Below are positions 10,901-19,500 of a DNA stretch of 64,000 nt, one piece after another; the stretch's first letter is position 1, and each line of letters starts with the position of its first letter. The stretch lies in the NCBI RefSeq assembly GCF_900176515.1, contig NZ_FWXV01000018.1:50163-114162 (forward strand), written 5' to 3'. The notes under the pieces are model-generated. The model had not been told where the DNA came from. It was given only the letters and a program-made list of their open reading frames with translations, and ran no database searches. The DNA is from Kibdelosporangium aridum. Its GTDB lineage: Bacteria > Actinomycetota > Actinomycetes > Mycobacteriales > Pseudonocardiaceae. Position numbers and translations under genes: made by a program.

Positions 10901-12528
10901 ACGGCAGTGGCCTGGAACGAGCGTCGATCACCGGCGACAAGTTCGCGATGGCCCAGTTCCAGGACATGGACGACGCCACGAAGCTGTCGCGTCCGGCGTA
11001 CGAGGATCAGGACGCGGGCCTTGAGCTGACCGCGGACAAGGGCGCGATCGACTCGCCACGGGTGGTCCGCCGGAGTGCTCGTTACGAGCTGCATGTCATC
11101 GACAACGAGTCACCCAGGGAACCGGGGGCGACCACCCTGCTCGCCGCCGAGCCGGTCACGCGGACCCGCGGCAAGCTGTACCGCCCGCCCGCGATGGTGT
11201 TCAACCAGATGCTGGAAGGCAGCAGCACAGCGCGTTCACCGCTGTCCCGACGGGAAGCGCGACTGCTGCAACCGTTTGCGGCAGAGGAGACCGTGCGGGT
11301 CATCGGTGATCGCTTCATCGTGGCCTATCTGCGTAACAACTCGCAGGCTTTCCCGCCGGCCAAGGCCAAGGTGACCGCGTCGAGCTTCCGCAGCGCGGCG
11401 GCCGCGACCGACGCGTTGGCGGACTGGGTCTTCACGGACGCGGACCTGGCCGGGCAGCTGCATGTGATCCGTCAGACGGAAGTCCGTGGCGGGGCCGTGG
11501 CAGAGCCTGGAAAGTGGTCTCTCGCCGCGACGCCGAAGTCCGTCACCGCCGGTACCGACCCAGTTCTGCCGACCGGCGGGAAGGTGCTCGTGGCCGGTGC
11601 GACGACAGCGGTGTACGACCCGATCACGGCGACCTGGGAACCAGACTCGGCACCATTGGCAACGCCCAGGAGCCGCCATAGCACGACGAGACTGCGCGAC
11701 GGCCGGGTAGTGGCTGCGGGCGGACTCGACGCGAACGGCAGGACGCTGAACTCGGTCGAGGTCCTCTCCGCAGGCGCGTGGACGACGACCCAAAGCCTGA
11801 AGACCGCGCGCTCAGGGCATTCCGCCGTGATGGTCAAGGGGCAACTGATGGTCATCGGCGGCACGAGCGACCGTGGCGCGGCGCTGGCATCGGCCGAGCT
11901 GCTCAACCCGGACACCTTGGAGTGGACCGAGACCACTCCGATGCACTACGCCCGCACCGGACACCAGACCGTGCTGTTCGACGACGGCAAGATCATGGTC
12001 ATCGGTGGTGCTTTGCCGACCGGGCAAGGCGATCAGGCGATGACGTTCTGCGAGATCTACGACCCGGTGACCAGGAGCTGGACCCAGACCGGCAGCCTGC
12101 TCACCCCGCGCAAAGGCCACCAGGCGACGCTGTTGGACGGCAACCGCGTCCTCGTCACAGGTGGCGACGCAGTCCCGGGGATTCCGTACCGGGTGGACAG
12201 TCTCGCGTCGGCCGAGATCTACGACCTGGCAGACGGTAAGTGGCAGCCTGCCGGCGACATGCCCGGCGGCGGCCGAAGTGGACACCGGAGCTTCCGGACA
12301 CGCGCGGGTGTGCTGGTCTTCGGCGGTGCCGGCCGTCCGCGAGCCGCCTCAGGCGCCCGCAACTGCTTGCTGTTCAACCCAACCAACAACACGTGGACGG
12401 TCACCGGCCCATTGGCTACCGGCCGCTGGGACATCCCGGCTGTCGTCCTCGCCGACGGGCGTGTGCTCGCCGTCGGCGGCCGGGCGCAAGACGGGCTCGC
12501 CGCCACCGCGGAGATCTACCTGCCATGA
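7990..12528 (+). CDS. DUF6603-like beta-rich protein with C-terminal kelch propeller
   Basis: 1512 residues from ATG 7990, which overlaps the metallopeptidase stop by one base. Residues 1-150 are largely helical. Residues about 260-900 form a long series of amphipathic, glycine-punctuated beta strands, with the run GFGFTLLGVGGVLGLNRR near 577-594 that I associate with the DUF6603 family (function unknown). Residues about 1190-1512 carry six kelch-type repeats (VxVxGG, a DG turn, ...AExYDP...W...), enough for one beta propeller. No signal peptide or hydrophobic helix is visible. The kelch part is very similar in style to the next gene, suggesting duplication or a divided propeller pair. Fusion of a kelch propeller to this beta scaffold suggests a structural or binding role. 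I infer a large elongated particle or surface component; no enzymatic motif was found. Confidence 0.8.
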   Translation: MAGTVEKIAAEVGKALVPLRDALESPQAFSGLLRELGWSAEVIPQPIADLGAGIETLAEADDPARVLHGVQSVINGIRAIANAPDSAIPEALRVDGFREKFPKQLLDYLIVTYLHYYQPVLGSALQTLGIVKTGYVPPAGNRPSYTHVELDIADIPRVLSDPSGVLKDAFGWGEAGFDFAKFAAQVDNLLMAAGVSVNREYLPEETADAVQSTERPFGAAPVRVVKGLLFEHLVAKDPGPEPAYARIAGEVRLVGLPGEKPGIVLLPYFSGEVNKELELAPGVTLIIRSDLDLRGGVALQIRPGEPIKTVVGFENEGTPGTRNGSIEIIIQRGPADGEPILILGSEGGTRLQYRQISGTGGVRLDDEGVDVYAEFELQGLEFVLSAGGGADGFIAKILPGGGFTAGADVTIGLSYRDGFYLRGTSELELQIPTHIKIGPVEVQALTISVSPSGDGVPIGLGANIKAQLGPITAVVEQIGLTADFRFTDDGSLGPLDLDLGFKPPKGVGLSVDAGIVSGGGYLYFDPDRGEYAGALELEFAGLVALKAIGLITTRMPDGKDGFSLLIVIAAEFGGGGVQLGFGFTLLGVGGVLGLNRRMDFAALVEGVVNGSIESVMFPQDVIANAPRIISDLRRFFPPEDGRFLVGPMAKIGWGTPALVTVSLGVIVEIPPGNIAILGVLKCVLPNEHVPLLVLQVNFIGALEVDKSRLWFFAKMFDSRILTMTIDGGMGLLVDWSDNPDFVLSVGGFHPSFRPPPLPFPVPPRLSVDILNSPGRLIRVSGYFAVTSNTVQFGAKAELRLGFSDFGIEGHLAFDALFRFSPFAFIIEISAGVSLKAFGVGLFGIDLRFTLEGPSPWRAHGRGSISLLFFEISADFDISWGEERNTTLPPVEVLELLETEIRKVEGWQTRLPAGGFNPLVSLRKLDENDDLVLHPLGTLFIHQRAIPLDVRIDRVGAQRPSDGKRFSVIPLNGSGLERASITGDKFAMAQFQDMDDATKLSRPAYEDQDAGLELTADKGAIDSPRVVRRSARYELHVIDNESPREPGATTLLAAEPVTRTRGKLYRPPAMVFNQMLEGSSTARSPLSRREARLLQPFAAEETVRVIGDRFIVAYLRNNSQAFPPAKAKVTASSFRSAAAATDALADWVFTDADLAGQLHVIRQTEVRGGAVAEPGKWSLAATPKSVTAGTDPVLPTGGKVLVAGATTAVYDPITATWEPDSAPLATPRSRHSTTRLRDGRVVAAGGLDANGRTLNSVEVLSAGAWTTTQSLKTARSGHSAVMVKGQLMVIGGTSDRGAALASAELLNPDTLEWTETTPMHYARTGHQTVLFDDGKIMVIGGALPTGQGDQAMTFCEIYDPVTRSWTQTGSLLTPRKGHQATLLDGNRVLVTGGDAVPGIPYRVDSLASAEIYDLADGKWQPAGDMPGGGRSGHRSFRTRAGVLVFGGAGRPRAASGARNCLLFNPTNNTWTVTGPLATGRWDIPAVVLADGRVLAVGGRAQDGLAATAEIYLP

Positions 12529-12544
12529 AGAAAGGTTCGACGCG

Positions 12545-13657
12545 ATGAGCGACTACGTGGCCGCTGCGAGCTGGTACGGCCAGCACGACGCTGCGATCCT
12601 GCTCAAGGACGGGACGAAGGTGCTCGTCGCGGGCGGCGCTGACGGCTCGGGTGCGAGCGTGCAGCAGAGCGCGGTGTACGACTTCGCAATCGACAAGTGG
12701 TCCGAGCCGGCGTCGCTCGGTACGGCACGGCAGTTGCACGCCATGGCCTTGCTGCCGGACGGCAAAGTCCTGATCACCGGCGGGATCAGCGCGCCTGGGA
12801 GGCCCGCGCTGGACACGGCCGAGATCTTCGACCCGGAGAAGAACACCTGGACCGCGGTGGACAACAAGATGTCGACCGGCCGGTGGGGCCACAGCGCGGT
12901 AGCGCTGGACGGTGGCCAGATCCTGATCGCGGGCGGCAGCAGGATCCGGTCGACCGGCTCGGTCACGGCGCTGCGTTCAGCCGAACTGTTCAACCCGACG
13001 GACAAGACGTGGGCGCCGACGAAGAACGAGATGACCGACGCCCGCACCGGCCATGTCGCCGTCGCGTTGCAGGAAGGCAAGAAGGTTCTTGTCTGCGGCG
13101 GCACTTCGCCTGTCGGCACGGCCAATGACCCCGCGTTGGCGTTCTGCGAGGTTTACGACACCGCGGCGAAGACCTGGACGCCGACCGGCAGCATGCGCTA
13201 CCCCCGCAGCGGTCACACAGCGACAGCGCTGTCCGCGACCACAGTTCTGGTCGCGGGCGGCCGCGCGCCGGGTGCCCCTGGCGACGGCAGCTACGACCCG
13301 TTCGCCCGCAGCACCGCCGAAGTGTTCGACCTGAACACGTCGAACGGAACCTGGCGGGACGTCGGCCCGATGCCGGCCGGTCGGGCACTGCATCGCGCGG
13401 TTTCGTTGGGGGCAGGGAAGGTTCTGCTCATCGGCGGGACCGATGACGTCTCCAACGAAGCCGGATTCCGCAGCGTGCTGCAGTACGAGAACGGCGCGTG
13501 GTCCAAGCCGGCCGGCTTGGCTGAGGGGCGTTGGGCTTTCGCCGCGGCGGCTTCCGGCGCGAAGGTGATCGTGGCGGGCGGGGTGGCTCGCACCGGGCTG
13601 GCCGCGGCGGATCAGAAGACCGAACTGACCAAGACGGCGGAACGGATCGGGTCGTGA
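12545..13657 (+). CDS. Kelch-repeat beta-propeller protein
   Basis: 370 residues starting at ATG 12545, with GAAGAAAGG about 9 nt upstream and only 16 nt after the previous stop. About six kelch repeats fill the whole protein: each has GKVLxxGG or GGQILIAGG, a variable loop, then AExFDPxxxTW and a GH/RH pair (for example GRWGHSAVAL). Kelch propellers normally bind proteins or sugars; there is no galactose-oxidase copper site (no Tyr/Cys/His set) that I can see. It lacks a signal peptide. The stop TGA overlaps the GTG of the next gene (GTGA). Probably a binding subunit of the complex made by this operon, paired with the kelch end of the preceding protein. Confidence 0.88.
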   Translation: MSDYVAAASWYGQHDAAILLKDGTKVLVAGGADGSGASVQQSAVYDFAIDKWSEPASLGTARQLHAMALLPDGKVLITGGISAPGRPALDTAEIFDPEKNTWTAVDNKMSTGRWGHSAVALDGGQILIAGGSRIRSTGSVTALRSAELFNPTDKTWAPTKNEMTDARTGHVAVALQEGKKVLVCGGTSPVGTANDPALAFCEVYDTAAKTWTPTGSMRYPRSGHTATALSATTVLVAGGRAPGAPGDGSYDPFARSTAEVFDLNTSNGTWRDVGPMPAGRALHRAVSLGAGKVLLIGGTDDVSNEAGFRSVLQYENGAWSKPAGLAEGRWAFAAAASGAKVIVAGGVARTGLAAADQKTELTKTAERIGS

Positions 13658-16548
13658 GCGACGGCGCCTACTCCTTCCTGCCCTGGCTGCGGACCGGCCT
13701 GTCGACCAAGATCGGCGATCGGGACCCTGGTACGGACCTGCGCGCCAGCATCCTGGTGCAGCTGGAACTGATCGGCGAGACGGCAAGCCGTCCGGTCGAC
13801 GAGCCCATCCAGCTCTACGGTCCCAGTGACGTGATCGGTGTCGATCCGCGTGCGATCTCGCGGACCGAACCGCGCCCGTTCATCAGCAACTTTGAGCCGA
13901 ACTACGTGGCGCACATCGAGTTCTACGACGAGGACTTCCCGTGGCGCTACAGCCCGGCCCCGGCGGATGGTGACACCAAAAGGCTCCTGCCCTGGCTGGC
14001 GCTGATCGTGTTGTCCGAGACGGAGTTCGAGGACGGCACCCTGCCCGGCAGGCCGTTGCCGTACATCAAGGTCCGGCAACCCGGTGCGCTGCAACGGCCT
14101 TCGGAGCTCGGGGCGTGGGCACACGTGCACGTCAACGGCGAACTCGACCCGCGGCTGGCGGTCAACGACCGGCGTGACATGGGTACGTCGTTGGCCAACC
14201 TCAGCCGGGTTCTGCGTGAGTCGCCCGACCTGGCCTGCTCACGGATAGTCTGCCCACGGCATCTGTCGGCCAGCACCAAGTATCACGCGTTCCTGGTGCC
14301 TTCCTTCGAAACCGGGCGCCGGGCCGGGCTCGGCCTCAGGATCGAACCGGGCACGATCCCTGCGATGACACCGGCGTGGGGCGTCGACCAGACCGAACTG
14401 CCCGGCGAACTGCCGCTCTACCACCGCTGGGAGTTCACCACGAGCACCGCGGGCGACTTCGAGTACCTGGTCCGGCTGCTCAAGCCGATCGAGGCGGGGG
14501 AGCCGGTCGGCTGGCGGGACATGGACGCGCACGTCTCCGCCGGATTCGGCCTGCCGCCAGTCGAGACCACGACCGAGCCACACGGCGTGCTGAAGCTCGG
14601 CGGCGCACTGCGGCTGCCTGACCGCGTCGACCGGGAGGACCCTTGGGAGAACTGGGACACGTACCACAGCCAACAGTCGCAGTACCCCAACAGCAAGTGG
14701 CAGCAGGCGATGGCGGGCCTGATCAACCTGGCCGAGGCCTACCAGAACACGACGGCGGCCAAGGCGAACGACAAGCTCGCGGAGCAGATCCCGAAGCTCA
14801 AGGGCGAAATCGATCCGGTCATCACGCCGCCGCTGTACGGACGCTGGCACGCGCTCACCGCACAGCTTCTCAGGGATGACAAGGGCAACCCGGTGCCGCC
14901 GTCGGAACTCCGCGGCTGGCTGCACCGGCTCAACCTGGACCCACGGTTCCGGGTGGCCGCGAACTTCGGTACCGAGGTGGTGCGGAAGCGCCAGGAGGAG
15001 CTGATGGCCGCGGCGTGGAACCAGCTCGGTGACGTGAAGCTGGCCAACACCAAGATCCGCGCGGCCCAGCTTGCCCGTGAGGTCGGCAACACGCTGCACG
15101 GAAAGCACTTCCCGAAACCGCCCGCGCAGGGACTCGACGCGGACCCGCTGGTCTCGGCCAAGGCTTTGACACTCGCGGCGCCCGCACACGCTCGCGTGGT
15201 GGAGTGTAAACAGGAGACGGTCGGGTTCAAGGTCTCGCAGAGCAGGGTTGCCACGGCACCGGTGTCCCCGGCCATGCGGCGGATCATGCGGCCAGGTTCG
15301 CGGCTGATGAAGATGCTGAAGTTCCCCGAGAATCTCCCGCCGGACAAGCTCGTCGCCCGCATCGACGAGCGGGAGGTCAGCGCCGCGCCGCCGCGGCCGA
15401 CTCCGGAAGGTCTTGTCACACTGGGCAAACTGAGCGGGCTGCACGCGGCTGCACCGGCTGACGACGGCAGGCCGAAACTCGGCGTCGGCACGACCACCGC
15501 GGACATGATGACCGGCCTGAACTCCGAGAAGACCGTGCTGGAGAACCTGTTCGGCGCGATGAACCTACCGGACAGGCTGCGTGCCGCGGCCGAGGACCTG
15601 ACCGAGGTCATGGCCTATCCGGTGTTCGACATGCCGATGTACGAGGATCTGCTGAAGATGTCGACGGACACCTTGGTGCCCAACCTCGGCCTCCTCCCGG
15701 CGAACACGATCACGTTACTGGAGAACAACCGCACGTTCATCGAGTCCTATCTGGCCGGTCTCAATCACGAGATGGCGCGGGAACTGCTCTGGCGGGAGTT
15801 TCCGACCGACCAGCGCGGGACGCCGTTCCGCCAGTTCTGGGACCCGCGGGTGGCCGTGCCGTCGCCGTACGGACCGTACGACATCAGAGCGATGCACGAG
15901 TGGGACAAGGCGACCCCGTTGGGGGAGAACAGGAACCGGCCGACGGAGAAGAACGACCTCGTGCTGGTCATCCGCGGGGAGCTGCTGAAGAAGTATCCGA
16001 CGGCGGCGGTCTACGCGCACAAGGCGGTCTGGCCGTTGAAGGACGGCGTGCCGGACAAAACCGGTGAGCGCACGCTGTCACCGGACCCGGCCGACGTGAA
16101 GCTGCCGATCTACGAGGCCAAGGTGGACCCGGACATCACCCTGCTCGGCTTCGACCTCGACGCGGACAAGGCCAGGGGCGGGAACGGCGACCTCGGCTGG
16201 TTCTTCGTGATCAAGGAACGTCCCGGCGATCCGCGGTTCGGCCTCGACGAGGCGCAGCCGGGCCCGGTGCGGCCGGTCGAGGTGTGGAACGACCTGACCT
16301 GGCAGCGGGTCGATCCGGACGGGCTGAGGTTCATCCAGTTCGACGAAGCTGTTCGGGTGACGCTCGACAAGTTCAACGAGGACGAGGACGACCAGGAGAA
16401 GCAAGAGCAGCGCAAGGACGACAACCACATCGAGGCATGGCAACACAGGATGAGTTCCGCCGACGTCGCCTACATCCTCTTCCAGGCACCGGTCCTGGTG
16501 GCCGTACACGCACAGGAGATGCTTCCGAATGCCCGACCTCAGCCTTGA
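13654..16548 (+). CDS. Large conserved protein of unknown function (964 aa), third part of operon
   Basis: 964 residues from GTG 13654, which shares GTGA with the kelch stop. It opens SDGAYSFLPWLRTGLST and has no signal peptide. I recognise no catalytic motif. A mid-protein block LNLDPRFRVAANFGTEVV followed by RKRQEELMAAAW (about residues 427-456) and a later block GDLGWFFVIKERPGDPRFG (about 845-865) look highly conserved and are, to my memory, shared by uncharacterised proteins in other phyla. An acidic lysine/glutamate patch (NEDEDDQEKQEQRK) is near the C-terminus. It ends in VLVAVHAQEML. The last 20 bases overlap the start of the next gene, forcing coupled translation and roughly equal amounts. 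Role unknown; likely a structural subunit acting with the 1608- and 583-residue proteins. Confidence 0.85.
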   Translation: MSDGAYSFLPWLRTGLSTKIGDRDPGTDLRASILVQLELIGETASRPVDEPIQLYGPSDVIGVDPRAISRTEPRPFISNFEPNYVAHIEFYDEDFPWRYSPAPADGDTKRLLPWLALIVLSETEFEDGTLPGRPLPYIKVRQPGALQRPSELGAWAHVHVNGELDPRLAVNDRRDMGTSLANLSRVLRESPDLACSRIVCPRHLSASTKYHAFLVPSFETGRRAGLGLRIEPGTIPAMTPAWGVDQTELPGELPLYHRWEFTTSTAGDFEYLVRLLKPIEAGEPVGWRDMDAHVSAGFGLPPVETTTEPHGVLKLGGALRLPDRVDREDPWENWDTYHSQQSQYPNSKWQQAMAGLINLAEAYQNTTAAKANDKLAEQIPKLKGEIDPVITPPLYGRWHALTAQLLRDDKGNPVPPSELRGWLHRLNLDPRFRVAANFGTEVVRKRQEELMAAAWNQLGDVKLANTKIRAAQLAREVGNTLHGKHFPKPPAQGLDADPLVSAKALTLAAPAHARVVECKQETVGFKVSQSRVATAPVSPAMRRIMRPGSRLMKMLKFPENLPPDKLVARIDEREVSAAPPRPTPEGLVTLGKLSGLHAAAPADDGRPKLGVGTTTADMMTGLNSEKTVLENLFGAMNLPDRLRAAAEDLTEVMAYPVFDMPMYEDLLKMSTDTLVPNLGLLPANTITLLENNRTFIESYLAGLNHEMARELLWREFPTDQRGTPFRQFWDPRVAVPSPYGPYDIRAMHEWDKATPLGENRNRPTEKNDLVLVIRGELLKKYPTAAVYAHKAVWPLKDGVPDKTGERTLSPDPADVKLPIYEAKVDPDITLLGFDLDADKARGGNGDLGWFFVIKERPGDPRFGLDEAQPGPVRPVEVWNDLTWQRVDPDGLRFIQFDEAVRVTLDKFNEDEDDQEKQEQRKDDNHIEAWQHRMSSADVAYILFQAPVLVAVHAQEMLPNARPQP

Positions 16549-19500
16549 GTTCCCGGTGCTGCTCGGCCCGGTCCGGGTCGAGACCCGCTACACCGCCACA
16601 CACCTGCTGATCCGAGTGTTCCCCGACGACTGGTCGGTGAACAAGTTCGAGGAGAAACCGACGCAGGCCGAGGTCGGCGCGCTCGACGCGTACTGGACCG
16701 CGTTGTGGGCATCGGGTGGATCCCCGGCCGGTGAGCGGGCCGCGTGGGAGGAGCTCGTCGCGAGGGTTCCGGCTGGGCGCGCTGGTTGGCTGTTGCAGAA
16801 CCGCCGGCCTGCCAACCCGGCAGACCGCCCCACTGCGGGCCGGGACATCACCGTGTTGGTCATTGTCAGTCCGCAACCCGTCGCGGCGCAGGACCGGCAG
16901 CCTTCGGTGACGTACTGGACCTCGGTCTGGCGAGCGCACGGCGACCGAGCCAAACTTCGCGACGCCGACATCACGTTGCGCGCGGCCGTCGGGCCGAGCC
17001 GGGCCGACGCGATCAGGGCGCTGCGTCCGTCTGGTGTGGACAGAGCGCCGGTGAGCCGCGGTGACGCGGTGGTGGTCGGTTTCCTCGTGTTGCCGCCGTT
17101 GCCGCCGAACGAGCTCGCGCCGCAGTCCTGGACCACTGCCGCGAAGGCGCAGCTGCTGCCGGACCGGTTCATCTTCACCGGGTACGTCGGCGACGTGCAG
17201 GTGTTCTCCGAGCCTGGCAACCCGGTGCGGCCTGACCTCGCGGTGAGTCCCGACCCGAGTGAGACCGAGGAGAACCAGCTCAAGATCAACGAGGACGACG
17301 GCAGCCTGCGGATGCCGCCGAAGCTGCTGTGGCTGACCAACTTCGGCGAGGCGGTCGAGGCCGGGATGGGCATCAAGATCCCGCTTGAGCCGCAGTTCGC
17401 CGAGAAGCTCGACCGGCTTGTCGTGCTGGGTCTGCGCGAACAGGCAGCACCGCAGGACTCCGCCAACGCACTCGGCAAGCTGCTGACCGACCAGCTGCGC
17501 AGCCCCGCCGGATTCAGCCTGTTGCCACAGGGAACGCCGACCAACAACACCGAACACGCTCCGGCGGGTCAGGATCCACAGGCGGAGGCTGAGGCTGGGC
17601 TGGCCACAGCGGCCGGGTTCACCGCGGCGGCCGAGGACTGGACCTCGAAGACCGACGGCGAGTGGTTCGCCGAACTGCTCGGTCTCGACCCGGCGGTGCT
17701 GGCAGGGGTGCCGAACGCCGAGGGCACCGACCGGCTTGAGGCGCGAGCGGCGCACACCGCGCTGTGGCCGTCGACGTGGGGTCACTACCTGCAGGACCTG
17801 CTGGCGGCCGAACACATCGCCGAGACCCGGAAGTTCTTCCTCGAGCACGTGTCCGGACGCGGCCCGCTACCAGCCGTCAAGATCGGCCGTCAACCGTACG
17901 GGATCCTTCCCACGACGGTGTTCTCACGACTCGACTGGCCCGACACCGCCTCGCATCGCAAGGCGCTGAACGCCTTGTTGCTCGAGGCCGCGCAGGACTG
18001 GAAAGACGCGCTTCAGCACGTCAAGTTCCTCGACGGGCCGACCACTGACGTGCACCAGAAGCTGCTGGACATCCTCGCACTGCATCCGGCTTCGACCGAG
18101 TACCACTTCCGCGACACGGAAAGCGCGCTGGAGTTTCAGGCAACCGACGCCCTCACCACGCTGGCCACTCCGGTCCGGGACCTGCTGGCACGTCTTGGCG
18201 GCACGGGCGATGTCCGTGAGCTGTTCGCCGATGTGTCCGAGCCCGCGCTCATGCCGGTCGTCGACGACCGCCCACTGTCCGAAGTGGATCCCATCAGGGT
18301 GTACACCGGTGACGACACCAACTATCTGCGGTGGCTGGCCGACTACGCGGGCACCAACTTGGAAAAGATCCGCAAGCAGGAAGGGTTCATCAACAACACC
18401 CCGCCCTCGGCGCTGCTGTACCTGTTGGCGCGACAGGCGGTCCTGTTGGGTGCGGCCACCCCGGACCTGGCTGAGCAGATCGACGCGCTCGAAATACTGG
18501 CGGACCTTCCCACCGCGCGGCTGGAACGGGTGTTCGCCGAACACATCGACGCCGCCACCTACCGGCTGGACGCGTGGCGGCTCGGCCTGGTCAACGAGCG
18601 GCTGGCGGAGTTGCGGTCGGGCAACACGCGTGGTCTTCACCTGGGTGCGTACGGCTGGCTGGAGAACATCTCCCGCAACCAGGACAAATTCAAGTCTGAG
18701 AAGGCTCCTGCGGACCTGACGGAGGTCTTCGGAACCGACTTCATCCCGCACTACGAGAAAAACGGCGGCTACATCCACGCGCCATCGCCTACTCATGCAC
18801 GCACCGCTGCCGTGCTGCGAGCCGGTTACCTCGCCAACGGTTCCAAGGCCGACGCGAACATGTTCGCCGTGAACCTGAGCTCCGACCGGGTCCGTGTCGC
18901 ACTGACCATCGTGGACGGGATGCGCCAGGGGCAGTCGCTCGGTGCGCTGCTGGGGTACCGGTTCGAGCGTGGTCTGCACGACCGGCAGATCGGCCTTGAC
19001 AGGTTCATCGCCGGTCTGCGGACGAGGTTCCCCCTGCGCGCCAACAAGATCGATGAGACCAGCGCCGATCCGAGCCGGATCCAGCTGGTCGAGGCCCGCA
19101 ACGTGATCAACGGACTCGACCTGGTGCGGCACGTGAACACCGTGGACGAGCAAGCGGGCGAGCCGCAGGAGTATCCGTTCGGCATCCCGGGCCTGCCGGA
19201 TGCGGACCCGACGCAGAAGGAGCACATCCGCGCCGAGGTCGACGCGTTGCGTAACATCAACGACGCGCTGGCGGATCTGGCGGTGGCCGAGGGTGTCCAC
19301 CAGGCGCTGCAGGGCAACGTCGAACGCGCCTCGGCGACGCTGGACGCCTACGCGAAGGAAGGCCTGCCGCCCGAACCGGCCGTTGTGGACACCCCGCGCA
19401 GCGGAACCACGCTCACGCACAGGCTGGGCATCCAGTTCACGCCCAACCTCGGCCCGGACGATGGCGCGCCGCTGCTCGGTCGCAACAACCCCCGGGCCAG

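Noticed and set aside
9118..11094. Long 658-residue open frame on the minus strand opposite the DUF6603 gene
   Set aside because: Arg/Glu/Pro/Asp-rich low-complexity translation typical of the antisense of a high-GC gene; no domain, no ribosome site.
12543..13657. Galactose oxidase activity for the kelch protein
   Set aside because: Kelch repeats are present but not the Tyr-Cys cofactor or copper ligands.
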